Origin: Ophioceras dolichostomum
Lineage: Eukaryota; Ascomycota; Sordariomycetes; Magnaporthales; Ophioceraceae
Direction of reading: 5' to 3'
Assembly: GCA_003049485.1 (NCBI GenBank)
Contig: PYST01000210.1
Span: 1-64,000 of the forward strand
DNA: 64,000 nt
Part shown: one piece after another, positions 45,651 through 56,231 of the stretch
How the letters are laid out: the number at the start of each line of letters is the position of its first letter
How positions within the stretch are numbered: position 1 is the stretch's first letter
The notes under the pieces: model-generated
Databases searched by the model: none
The model's input: the letters and a program-made list of their open reading frames with translations, nothing else
Told to the model about the DNA's origin: nothing
Made by a program: the position numbers and the translations under genes

Positions 45651-46368
45651 CCAGGAATGTAAGGTAGGAAGGATATGGAGTTTCGGTGTTCGGTCTGTCC
45701 TCTGGACTAGAACAGGGCGGCGGCGGCGGTAATCATTGCATTGTCGGGCTTCGTCCGGGAGGCTTCGTCCGGAAGGCTCAGTGCCCGATTTTTGAAAGTA
45801 AATTTCGGTAATAGACTATACTATCCAAACATTAGCAGTCTCCAAATGCCACTGAATCACCAGGCAGGGAGAAAACACGCAGGCCCAGAGTGGGATTGGC
45901 AGCTGACCCCTTAAAGGCACCACCATCAGGCCAGGACAGCCAGGGTCTGAGCCAAAGCTTCCGCGGGAGCAGTCCTGGCCTCTCTGAGAGGTTTGGCAAA
46001 TAACATCACCCGGGGATCAGGAATCTGAAGGGTCGACAGGCTCCGGCGAGACGCTGATCCAGAGAAGATCTGGTTTAACCACGCACGCCCTTGGACTGGG
46101 GGCGGTGATGGCGCTCGCACTATGCAGCCGGGGTCGGGCCGCGAAGGCATCAAGGGCAGAACGCTACGGGCTAATATTGCCGTCGGGATACATGTGTGAC
46201 TAAGTAGACATCTCCAATGAACCGTTTCATGATACTCAATTCATATGTCCCCTTCCCCCCTTCGCCCGCGCCATCCAATACAGTCGCTGAAATTACAATT
46301 TTGAGTGGATGACAAGAGAACCAAGCCAATACTATCTCCGTCGAGTTAGCCAATCTTTGTACAACAGC
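45651..46368. other. Convergent spacer
   Basis: This 718-bp gap lies between the secreted-protein gene (+) and the SET-domain gene (-). It contains a short direct repeat of GGCTTCGTCCGG near 45747-45770. No gene is supported. Confidence 0.55.
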
Positions 46369-48261
46369 TCAGTCCGCCGTGACCTCGCCGCTAGTGCCAT
46401 TGCATCTGCTCTCCTGAGCCCCCATTTTTGCCTCCGCCGCCGGGGTCGCCGTTGTAGCAGAAGCAGCAGCAGCAGCAGCAGCAGCTTCAGACCGACACCT
46501 CGCGCACATGCACCACCCGCCCAGACTCCCCCTCGCCCACTCGCGCCGCTGCTGCACGGGCAGGTCCACATCGCAGTAGTGGTTCAGTATCTCCTCTCCG
46601 GCACGGATGCCCCCCTTCTTCTTCTGACTCGCACCGTCCGGCCTGTCCGCCCCGGCACCGCCCACGACGACGACCCTCGTCTCCCTCGCCTTGAGCGTCA
46701 TGCGCCCGCCCCACTCCCACGTCACATTCGGGTCGCAGTCGTGGTTCGCGAGGCACCAGAACGGGTGCACGGCCGCGACGTCGGGCCTCCCGTCGCGGGT
46801 CGACTTGCGCGCCGAGGCGGTGCCGCGGAACTTGGCGTACAGCGTGTTGAACACCCAGACGTCGTGCCTGTCCACGGTGGCGTATACGTCGATGTCCATC
46901 TTCTCCAGCACGTGCAGGGGGGTCTCGACGTTGAAGCGGAACGAGAACGGCAGGGTCCACTCCGGCGGCGGGCCGGCGTTGGGCGAGAGGTCAATCTCGT
47001 TGGACCGCGAGGACACGAAGTCGCCCCAGATGTACTTCACCTCGCGCACGTCGAGCGGGTGGACGTCCTGGTGCGCGGCCATGGCGAGCAGGCGCGCGAG
47101 CAGGAGTAGGTATAGCGAGTAGTCGACGTCGCGCGCGTCCGGGTCCTTGGCGATCGAGTCGACGTCCTTGTCGCACACGGCCGGGTGGTACAGCGCCTGC
47201 GCGCGGCCGAGGCACTCGGCACCGCAGAAGACCGTGGCGCCGTCGCAGTCGTCGCAGGCTGCCGCGGGGGGTTCGGCGCCGAGCGGGGGCAGCTCCTCGC
47301 CGCAGGCGTCGCACACGGGCTCCTGCAGGCGGTTGTTGGCCGTCAGGGCAGAGTACTCGCACAGCACGACCTCCCCTGGTGCGATGTCCTCCTTGGCGAA
47401 GACGCCCAGCTGCAGGCAGGTCGGGATGATGTCGTATCCGTCGGTGTCGCTGGCGCCCTCGAGGAGGACGGGGAGCTCGGAGGCGCGCACCTCGCACTTG
47501 GGCGCGATGCCCGAGGACAGCTCGCCGTTGAGGAAGGCGAGCGACTCGTCCGAGAAGCGGTCGGGCTCGTACGAGTTCCAGGGGTAGACCTCGCGGCGCA
47601 CGACGCCCGTGTCGGGCAGGTCGTCGGCGGTAAAGGAGTCCACGCGTAGCCGGCGCCGCGCTACTGTGGAGATGTACTCCTTTACGTCGAGGAGCTCGCG
47701 GTTGGCTGGGGCGACGGCTAGCCCCCGCTCGCAGAAGTCGTGTGCGCTCCTGAGACAGCCGCAGAGGAGGAGGCTGATAGAAAGGATCTGGAAGCACCGC
47801 GTCGCAGCTAGCCGTGCCAGATCCGAAGTTGGTGAGGCGGTGGGGTCCGTCTCAGGTGGTGTCGAATTGTTCTTGGTGATGCCGTTGGTGCCATCGCTGC
47901 TGGGGAAGCCGTTGACCCCCAGAGTCGGGAACGTGGGCGACCTCGGGCTGTTGTGCATCCCACCATGGCGCAGCACATCTGGGGGTGTGTCAAGAGAATA
48001 CTTCTCGAGGCTCTGGGCCGACTTTTCGTGGTACTCGAAGCTCTCGTCGAGGACCTCATCCGTGAGGAGCAACGCCTTATAGGCATCCCCTGCAGCGAGA
48101 TCTGGGTAGCCCAGGTCTGAGTAAACCACGGCTCGCTGCAGGTATAGGATGAGGTCGTATGGGGCCGCCGAGAGGGCCTTGGTCAACTCCTGGCGGCGCT
48201 CAAGCAGAGCGTCCAGCCGAGAGTCCATCTGTTCTTGAGCCGAGTGCTCCTCCACTTCCAT
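46369..48261 (-). CDS. SET-domain protein with TPR-like N-terminus (SMYD-like)
   Basis: A single frame of 630 residues; the ATG at 48261 (MEVEEHSAQ) is the first in frame, as the frame upstream begins at a GTG. The N-terminal helical repeats (LTKALSAAPYDLILYLQRAVVYSDLGYPDLAAGDAYKAL, and a second block with RCFQILSISLLLCGCLRSAHDFCERGLAV) look like TPRs. A SET region follows, starting GVFAKEDIAPGEVVLCEYSAL. It is interrupted by a MYND-like cysteine/histidine insert (CDACGEELPPL, CDDCDGATVFCGAECLGRA, YHPAVC). The SET core is FWCLANHDCDPNVTWEW with IRAGEEILNHYCDVDLP; the post-SET cysteines are WCMCARCRSE. A poly-alanine run lies near the end. SMYD-type enzymes methylate protein lysines; the substrate cannot be told. 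The usual NHSC reads NHDC here. Confidence 0.88.
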   Translation of the reverse strand: MEVEEHSAQEQMDSRLDALLERRQELTKALSAAPYDLILYLQRAVVYSDLGYPDLAAGDAYKALLLTDEVLDESFEYHEKSAQSLEKYSLDTPPDVLRHGGMHNSPRSPTFPTLGVNGFPSSDGTNGITKNNSTPPETDPTASPTSDLARLAATRCFQILSISLLLCGCLRSAHDFCERGLAVAPANRELLDVKEYISTVARRRLRVDSFTADDLPDTGVVRREVYPWNSYEPDRFSDESLAFLNGELSSGIAPKCEVRASELPVLLEGASDTDGYDIIPTCLQLGVFAKEDIAPGEVVLCEYSALTANNRLQEPVCDACGEELPPLGAEPPAAACDDCDGATVFCGAECLGRAQALYHPAVCDKDVDSIAKDPDARDVDYSLYLLLLARLLAMAAHQDVHPLDVREVKYIWGDFVSSRSNEIDLSPNAGPPPEWTLPFSFRFNVETPLHVLEKMDIDVYATVDRHDVWVFNTLYAKFRGTASARKSTRDGRPDVAAVHPFWCLANHDCDPNVTWEWGGRMTLKARETRVVVVGGAGADRPDGASQKKKGGIRAGEEILNHYCDVDLPVQQRREWARGSLGGWCMCARCRSEAAAAAAAASATTATPAAEAKMGAQESRCNGTSGEVTAD

Positions 48262-49737
48262 GACGGTGTTGACAAGGGGTGTGGCTCTGGCACTTGGCAC
48301 CGTGGATGATGCTCGTTGCTATGATGCTGGCCCCTAACGCTTGGCTTGTCGCCTTGAGAGGCAATGATGCTGCTGTGAAGCTGTATGCTACTGTAGATCG
48401 TTGCGTGCAGGTGGACGGGGTTGTTCTCAAATGGAACGATCTAGAAGAGCTGGAGGGTGCGATCCCCGCTTGTCTTGGGTTATGACAGGTTTATATAGTG
48501 GTGTGCGGCAAACTGTGGATGTATCGGGATCCTCGCAGCCCGTTTCCCGCTGCGTTCAAAAAGTCCCCGGTGGTCTGTTGCCGGTCGATGTGACGACAGC
48601 AAGGAGGGAAAAGTCTTCCCTCCGGAGCCTTGATTTTTTTTCGTCGTACGCCCTTCCCTGTGATAGCTTCACACTTCATCAACACTTGGCCCCCACTGCC
48701 TTGACCAGCCACGGGTGGCGATGGGTCTGGCTGGACCAACGGTCGACGATGTCCGCGCCCTGGCCCCCTCGAGTCCTGATTTTGATCGGTTTATGCCGTT
48801 TCTGGAAAGGGGGGAGGGTTTCGGCTTGCGTCCGGCCCTGGTAGCATCAACAAGATATCAGGATATGACACACACGCGTCACAAGCTGTCAACTGTTGCC
48901 ATGAATGCAGACTGTTTCCCTCCCTTTTGCGCAGCAGCCAGGATCGGAAAAGAAAATTGAGGAAGCTTAGAAGTATTGACGCCGGGATTTTGGTCAACGC
49001 TCAAAGATTTTGGCGGAATTTTCGAAATGAGTGTTGTTGGCATGAAAAAAAAAAAAATCCCGTCGATTCGTCTTTGCCAGATAGCTCACGGTGGCACAGT
49101 CGTCGAAAATCAGGGTCCTCGATCTGCAAATCGTGGGCGCTTTTTTTTTAGGGGCCTGCCAAGCACAGAGGGGTCCAGAAACACATTGGCTACAGTGGGT
49201 TATGTCGTCATCGTGCAGAGGGGCTTGCAGTGTTCCTCCCGTCCAGACCTAGATGGCTTGAGTGGCTGAGAGTGGGAGCGCCGGGGTGGATGCTCCGGCC
49301 CAGTCGAGAACCTTCGGCTTGTCACAGATCAGACTTCAAGACTTCGTTGACTAGAAGAACTCTCTGTGAGTACCTAGGTAGCCGAAGAGACAGCCACTCA
49401 ATTATTTCCCTGGGATTGACTCTACGTGCTTGCGGAGGTATCGTCAGCCGATTCTTCGTGCCGACGTTTTCCGGGGCCGGTTCCAATCGGTCGCTTTGCA
49501 GGATGGTTGCTCATCACACTGAGAGTTGGTTTAGGCACTGATCGGTGAGCGTTCTCCATAATTCAAGTCTATTGCCGTATATGAAAATGATCTGCCCAAA
49601 TGCAGCAGAGACGAAATCTATCGAGTCTACATGGAACCATTTATCCTGGAAGTTTCTATCCCAAGTGTCTTGTTCTCTTTTATGTCCAGACGAAGGCATC
49701 TCTGCGGAGACACAGTCCCACCAGCCCAAGTCGGCTA
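48262..49737. other. Spacer: SET-gene promoter and phosphatase 3' flank
   Basis: This region lies upstream of the SET-domain gene (-) and downstream of the phosphatase gene (-). Open frames of up to 147 codons on the + strand have no coding bias. A-rich and T-rich runs lie at 49047-49057 and 49140-49149. No gene is supported. Confidence 0.5.
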
Positions 49738-50940
49738 CTAACTTGCTCCTCGGAGGTCGCTCAGCTGGTCGACGTAATAAGCCGGTACCGCGACGGCGTC
49801 CTCCTTTTCCCAATCATCCTTCGTGTTGACCCCCGTGAGGACGGCAAGGGTACCTCCCAGCCTGCCCTCGATACCGAACTTGATGTCGGTGTCCAGGCGG
49901 TCGCCGATCATGCAGGTGCGGGCACGGTCGAGCTTAAATTTGCCCTCGACCGCGTCCATCATGGCCTGGCTGGGCTTCCCCAGCGCGACGGGCCTCTGCC
50001 CTGTCATGTTGACCAGGGGAATGGAAATCGATCCGGCTCCCGGGAAGAAGGTGTGACTCAGGGGCAGCGTGCTGTCTGTGTTCGAGGCAAGGAACAACGC
50101 GCCCCTGCGCAGGTACTGGTATCCGTGGGAGAGCTTGAGGTAGTTGATGTGGAAGTCGAGCCCCGCGAGCACGATGCCCACATCGGGATCCAGCGCCGAG
50201 CCGTCCGCGAGGCCCTTCCAGTCGGCGTCGGCCATGTCCCGGCGGTAAGTCGGGTCCGTGCCACCAATGAAGGACACATTCTCGGTCCTGAGCTCCTCCT
50301 CGATGCCCTTCTCACCGATCACGTACACCTTATTCTTAGGACCAGGTAAGTTCAGAATCCGTGAGATGTAGATGGCTGCCGAGTAAGCGGAGCCGAAGAT
50401 GTCGTCCACCTCGCACTTGATGCCTTTCGAGGCCAGCTTAGCCAGGTACTCCTGCCGGGACTTGGTCGAGTTGTTGGTGACAAACACCGTCCTCTTGTCT
50501 GCGATAGTAAAGCGGGTGAACGAACGCTTGAGCCTTCTATAGTTCATGTCGGCCGATCGTGTCGGTCTCATCAGGGGTTCATCAGGGTACAGGTATGATA
50601 AATAGACCAACTTTTCGCTCGCAGCATGGCGATCGTCTCAGGCACTCCTTCGAACACATGGTCACCGGACCATAGAACCCCTGGGCCCGGAAGTGAGCGA
50701 TTAGCAAATCTGATTCTTGCTCAAATCGTCCCACCGGGCCGTCGTTCCCTTACCATCACAGTCGATCAGGAATGTCTTAGAGGCAAGGCAAGTTCAGTCG
50801 TCAGTCGTGGGATCCACATGAAACACGCCGGAAGCTCTGGAGCAGGCTGGAGGAAAATCACTCACATCGAACCGATCCAGAAACTCATCTATCGCAGCTC
50901 CGTTTCCTGTTAGAAACCGAGAAGACTGAGTGGAAGCCAT
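49738..50940 (-). CDS. PHO13: HAD-family p-nitrophenylphosphatase / phosphoglycolate phosphatase
   Basis: Four exons (50940-50866, 50775-50754, 50680-50612, 50498-49738) join in phases 0, 1 and 1 to give 308 residues. The second exon is only 22 bp. Catalytic HAD motifs are complete: FLIDCDGVLW (nucleophile D30, acid D32), VFVTNNSTKSR, ALGKPSQAM and CMIGDRLDTDIKFG. The C2-type cap lies between (KVYVIGEKGIEEEL; VGIVLAGLDFHINYLKL). The family dephosphorylates 2-phosphoglycolate and related toxic by-products of glycolysis (Pho13/PGP metabolite repair) and p-nitrophenyl phosphate in vitro. Donors are GTGAGT, GTAAGG and an atypical GTTGGT; the last still gives the expected RAKNKRTVFVTNNS joint. The start (MASTQSSRFLTG) is the first ATG of an in-phase exon. 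Confidence 0.93.
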
Positions 50941-53900
50941 CTCAAAAACGCACGAACTTATACCTAAGCTAAGAAAAAGAGCTTCTGCGTGGCGAGTGCT
51001 CTCACTTTGGAAGTGCTGGGAGGAGCCTCGGATGGTGGAAGCAAAAAAGCGACAGCGGCCCTTGTTTGGGAATGTGTTTCGAGACTTTTTTCTGTTGGCC
51101 GAACACGGCCAAAATTTCTGACCTATGTACCGTTGCGAAAGCAAGCCAACAACGCCCCGAGGACCAGCCTCTTACTTCTCAACTTCCGCCTTCTCCGCCC
51201 CGAAACAAAAGTAAGATACCACAAAATCGGATACCCAAAACCGAAATCATCAGCCCTGAGGACAAGCTTGCTGTTATATTCAAACCATGGACTTACGGAC
51301 TGGAGGCTCTTAACCCAACAAAAAGTTTCCAACTCGAACAGTCCCACCAGCAGGATAATCGTAACGGGCTCAACGGATCAGACTGAGGCTGCCAAGCAAG
51401 CAATCCTGAGTCAACCCCGCTATCCCTTATCGTCAGCCTGCAGCCCCTCAATGACGCAATGCCGCGCCCAACAACAGTCAACGATGAGGACGATCTGTTC
51501 ACCTCTCTCCATACCTCAAAAACGTGGGTACCCTACTAGGTCGGGCCGGAGAATATTGCGTGAGCGAATAATTCACTCTTTCTTTCAGATTCCTCGGGTC
51601 GTCTTCGGTTCATCTTGTGGCTAAGCTTGTGGAAGCAACCTTTTGTAGTCTCGTTATCAGTGTGAGGGGTGCCAAGGGCGGGCAGGCCTCAACACTCAAT
51701 ACGGGATCCCGAAGAGCTTCCATCGTACGACCCCTCATTTTCACAACTCCTCTGCAAAGAGTCGACCTGTGCTCAGTCCGCGAAATGGAACATACCCCAA
51801 AAGTGACATGTCCGAATTACATGTCACCGGCGGTGTGCTGGCATCATCAAGAGCAGAATTGCCCAAGTCTAACACCTCAACCGACTGTGACGTTCGCCGC
51901 TCGACCCCGCCAAAATTAGTAGGTCGTTGCTTTGCCTTGCCCCTCCCCCCACCCATCCACGTCGGCGAAGGTGCCGCCGAAAATGGTTGCACAAATACAC
52001 ATATCAGGTAGTACCACAGTGCCCAAAGTGCTGGCAGGCGAGGCTTTTTTGCATAGAAAGACTCTGCAAGATCATTCATGCCGGAGGTGGGCGTCGGCGT
52101 AATCTACCTGCCCTGGGAGGGCGGAAAACATCTCTAACTGGCCAGGGCTCAGCGAGGGTGTGGCTTCCCGCATGGTGATGGACGCACCTAGGAAGCCGAA
52201 GGCGAGAGCTTCCTTGGTCGGCCAGCTGTCCCTCCCCAGCCCCCGAGAGCCCCCAGAGAGAGTGACCGGGCAAGGGCTCAGCTTCTCATACCAGCGGGTC
52301 GCTGCATCGACAGGCCTAAACCTGGATGACTCTGGACGTGTAAGTCGCATATGTACGTCAGCTCCCGGTCATGGCTTGACCGTTTGCGAAGCAAAATGCG
52401 ACGAGATGTAATATCCGATTAGCTGGCTCTAGAACTCTAGCCCGACAACAGTGAGATGGTTAGTGTTTGCAAAAAGCAAAAAACGACCTGCGAGTGTTGG
52501 AGAGTTCCAGGCGGTACCAGGCGGCAGCGTATAGCGAAGGTTGTGTGGAGAAAGATACTCCTTGAGAGGTGCTGCCACCCCAGATGGCACCTCCCAAGAC
52601 ACTTTAACACGTCACTCCTGCAAATATATGGTTTAATGAAGGGTCCTTGCCGCATTGCCTGCTAGTCTGCCTGCCGACCGGAGGAAATTCATGCTTCTCG
52701 TTGGATGTCCGGGAGGGAGGGGACATCCCAGGTAGGGGAACCGAAGGCGGCGCCGAGGCTGGAAATCGGCACGATGTCCAGGGCGCATTGAGGTGTGCTG
52801 GAGTACAGCTACGGTAGACCGCAGGTGGCGATCCTATCCCCTATCCATCCCATACGATCCCGCACATGCTGTTGATACTTATACATATCACCCATCCGCC
52901 AATGTGCTTGTGAATGGAGCAGGCAGCAGGTGGTGTCTGATGCTGGTGATTTATGATAGCTCGTACATATGCTGCTTTTAGGTAACAGCCTAACAGCTTA
53001 CTTCAGGAAGCATGCGGTAACGCAGGCGGTAGGCATGAGAGAGAAGTTAGTAGATAAGAACTGGGATGGCTGCATGGCATCAATGATGGCCCGACATGTT
53101 AGCCGATGGTCCATTGCCCGCTAGAAAAGACTAGAAGACCACGGTCCCCTCTCAAGCAATTGCTAGCCGGGGCTTCTCACTCCCTCTAATTTACCGGTCC
53201 GTCTCGCTGAAGTCCTGGGGAATCCTGGCGGGGGCCATTGCGACTCGCAGATGCCCCAGGGCCAAGAAGCCACTGAAGCACTTCCGGAATTGCACCGCAC
53301 TCCAGGGACGACTTGACACCTTCCGGACGGTGGCACAATTCATCTTTGCTTGCTTGCCATTGACTCCATTCGTTCTCTACAAAACGTGCCAAACGGTACG
53401 AGATACCGGAACTCAGGGCTCACTATTCTTCGGGTCCGTCTGCGTTTCATCCTAGATGCACGACGGTTCTTCGTCGTCACTGCTCGTCAACATCTTTTAC
53501 GTTGTTTTCGTCTCCGCCTATGAGCCAATATCAACAATATCGGACCAATCCAGGCCTAGAGTTCAGCGCCGCTCAGCACCCAAAGGCACTTGACGAACGA
53601 CAACAGTATCCTTCTGCAGCCAGTGCAGCAACCCAGCATAACCCAGCACCTCAAGCTAGCGTAGCCTAGCATTCAACAGTGAGTTCCACCTACCGCGCTG
53701 CGCAGCCCACATCATCACACAATCCATCGTCCGGTAATAATTAAACCTACCAGCCCTGTCACAACCTTCTTCGACCTGCTTCGATCGCAAACTAAAGCAA
53801 CCCCGTTTACCGTTTCCACCGCGTGGTATAACGGAAGAACGGATGCAGAAGCTCAAACAAGAGTCATAGAATCTCGTGGCAACATTCACAGCGTGCCGCC

Positions 53901-54245
53901 TCGAAATCCCGCTCAGCTTCCAAACTCTAGCAACGCACGAGAACAAAAAGCTCTATACAACTTCCTATTATTCCCTTACACCTTCTTCCTAGAGCTCTCC
54001 GCAGCACCCTTACAATTTCGAGCACGAACGGAACGAACCCCTCACTCGGTGCTCCTCTACTTTTTTTTTTCTCGCCCACCACCAGCACCACCTCGCTGGA
54101 GCTTTACTACGAACCAACCTATCCACCAGTTTGCCGCCCCGTTCCGCGCTGACCGGTCTGAGAGCCCGTCCACACCAAGCCCATCCGGCGAAGCTAAAAC
54201 CAAAATAGAGGTCATAAGAGGGGGGTGTACACACACAAAACAACC
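50941..54245. other. Spacer (3.3 kb) with no supported gene
   Basis: This lies upstream of the phosphatase (-) and of 6-phosphogluconolactonase (+). Third-position bias is absent and frames are short. The best (50989-51624, +) is not protein-like. Base composition is nearer 50% G/C than the genes. Poly-T at 54060-54070 and pyrimidine-rich DNA at 53950-54100 probably belong to the leader of the next gene. Confidence 0.5.
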
Positions 54246-55052
54246 ATGGGCAAGCAACCCAACCTATACGCGTTCCCGTCGGTGGACGCGCTGGCCCCCG
54301 CTCTGCGGGCGTACGTGGTGCAGTGCCAGAACGCGGGGTTCGCGCGGCACGGCGTGTTCAAGGTCGCCGTATCAGGCGGCTCGCTCCCAAAAGTCCTGGC
54401 GCAGGCCCTCCTCCCCGCGCCCGGCGGCGGCGCCGTGGAGGACGAGCTGCGCTGGGACCGGTGGGAGATCTTCTTCGCCGACGAGCGCGCCGTGCCGCTG
54501 GACCACGAGGACTCCAACTACGGCCTGCTCAAGAAGGAGCTCCTGGACCGGCTCCCTTCTTCTTCGTCACAACAGCAACAGCCGCTCGTGCACCCCATCG
54601 ACGTGGCGCAACTCGACGACGCGCAGGAGCTGGCTGACCAGTACGAGCAGACGCTCGTCCGGAGCTTCGCCAGCCGCGACAGCGTCAAGCTGCCCATCTT
54701 CGACCTCATCCTGCTCGGCTGCGGGCCGGACGGCCACACCTGCAGCCTGTTTCCCGGACACGAGCTGCTGCGCGAGACGAGCGCCTGGGTCGCGCCCATC
54801 GAGGACAGCCCCAAGCCGCCGCCGAGGCGCATCACCCTGACGCTGCCCGTCGTCACGCACAGCGTGCGCGTCGCGTTCGTCGCGACGGGAGGGGGCAAGA
54901 AGGAGGTCATGAAGAGGATCTTCGACGAGGAGAGCGGGAGCGGCCTCCCCTGCGCGCTGGTCAACCAGGGCACGGGGGACAGGTGCTCGTGGTTCGTCGA
55001 CAACCCGGCCGTCGAGGGGGTGGGTTTCCCGAGGAGGGGGTTCAACTTGTGA
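54246..55052 (+). CDS. 6-phosphogluconolactonase
   Basis: One uninterrupted frame of 268 residues. The ATG at 54246 lies in ACAACCATGGG, a good start context. The family blocks are all visible: FKVAVSGGSLPKVLAQ (phosphate-binding glycine loop), RWEIFFADERAVPLDHEDSNYG, LPIFDLILLGCGPDGHTCSLFPGH and RITLTLPVVTHSVRVAFVATGGGKK. The protein ends with SGLPCALVNQ and WFVDNPAV. The enzyme hydrolyses 6-phosphoglucono-delta-lactone, the second step of the oxidative pentose phosphate pathway, in the cytosol, feeding NADPH production. A short Ser/Gln tract (SSSSQQQQ) interrupts a surface loop near residue 113. In yeast the family comprises SOL1-4; SOL3/SOL4 are the enzymatic members, which this resembles by motif completeness. 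Confidence 0.96.
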   Translation: MGKQPNLYAFPSVDALAPALRAYVVQCQNAGFARHGVFKVAVSGGSLPKVLAQALLPAPGGGAVEDELRWDRWEIFFADERAVPLDHEDSNYGLLKKELLDRLPSSSSQQQQPLVHPIDVAQLDDAQELADQYEQTLVRSFASRDSVKLPIFDLILLGCGPDGHTCSLFPGHELLRETSAWVAPIEDSPKPPPRRITLTLPVVTHSVRVAFVATGGGKKEVMKRIFDEESGSGLPCALVNQGTGDRCSWFVDNPAVEGVGFPRRGFNL

Positions 55053-55511
55053 TGATGGACGACGACGACGACAACGATTATTTCTTGGTCTTTCCTTCTT
55101 CGTCTTCGTCTTCTTCTTCCTCTTTCCCTCTTCTCCACGCCCTATTATTTTTCTCCGAAGCAGCTCGGCAGCAGAAAGCCTCCGTCTGTGGAACTTGGCG
55201 GGGGTGGTGGAGTTTTTTCGAGCGGTTTTTGGTTGGGTTGGTCTGTCTGCCCATGGGCAACCAACCGGTTTGGAGCTGGAGAGACTCGAGTTAAGAAATA
55301 GAGCCGGTACGGAGGCAGGAATCGGTTCTCTGGAGAGGCTGAGAGAGCGAGAAGAGAGAGACGCGTGCTCGCTGTCGTCACTTGCCGAGGCATGTGCTCG
55401 GTCATTCCCCCTTGATATCGTTCCCATCTGGCAATACTACCTTTCTCGCATGTCAAAATTCTCCCACTCCTTCTCTTTCTCAGTCTTCTTGCCACCTTTC
55501 TCCTCCCTCTT

Positions 55512-55540
55512 ACTACCTACCTACCTACCTACCTATCCAG
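55512..55540. repeat. CTAC microsatellite
   Basis: Five to six tandem CTAC units followed by CTATCC. Similar to the tracts at 18420 and 56014. Confidence 0.65.
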
Positions 55541-56013
55541 GTATCTATATGTCGAGCATTCTGCCAGACGTGGTCTGTGTCGTTAATTATGGTCGTCAGC
55601 CGTCGTTGTTGAGCCACCGGACAGGGATTGCGCGTGATCTTCTGAAAGGGGAATAGGATGGGGATGATGATGGACAGCCACAGGAAGGGAGAGGCAGGGT
55701 GCAGCGATGACTTTTTCTTTTGGACGGGTGCATTGCGCTTCCAAAGCTAGATATCCCCCGCCCGTTGTTGCTAGTTGCTTCGACGTCACGAGACCCAGGA
55801 ACGACACACTCTTTCTTCATTCTTTTACGAGGAATCACCAAAAAGAATCATGATATTGCCCGCAGTAGCGTTTGTGAATGCTGCTGTTGTTGCCTATTTT
55901 GGTGGATGCAGTTCCTGTCTCGACAGTCCGTGCCACTCCCCATATATGGAACTATCCGGCATCCCTACCCCTGGTTAGTACAGGAACATCGTCGATGTGT
56001 ATTACGCAAGGAA

Positions 56014-56042
56014 TTTACCTACCTATCTAGGTAGGTAGGTAC
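56014..56042. repeat. TACC/GGTA repeat forming an inverted repeat
   Basis: ACCTACCTA at 56017-56025 is followed after TC by its exact complement TAGGTAGGT at 56028-56036. It can form a 9-bp hairpin stem with a two-base loop, or reflect facing microsatellites. Confidence 0.65.
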
Positions 56043-56231
56043 CTGTTTAGTTGTGCCACATGTTCTTTTTGGCGCACATCATGTTAGGTGCAACTTATAT
56101 GATCGACCATGATCGACCGCTAGCTACCACGGATTCCCAGCCATCTGGGCAAGGTGACCACTCCCGACGTCACGGTCTGGATACCTCCGTCGATGGCATC
56201 TTGGCCTCCCTTTTTTCGCCTCCGACACTAC

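Larger units (their letters stand above)
55053..56231. other. Convergent spacer with TACC repeats
   Basis: This lies between 6-phosphogluconolactonase (+) and the MFS gene (-). It holds a CTAC/TACC tract at 55512-55540 and a 9-2-9 inverted repeat at 56017-56036 within related repeats. No gene is supported. Confidence 0.55.

Noticed and set aside
48401..48844. A 147-codon plus-strand frame in the SET-gene promoter
   Set aside because: No coding bias or motif. It lies in the expected promoter and leader.
49823..50349. Long plus-strand frames opposite the phosphatase gene
   Set aside because: They are antisense shadows of a G/C-biased coding exon. The minus-strand frame carries all HAD motifs.
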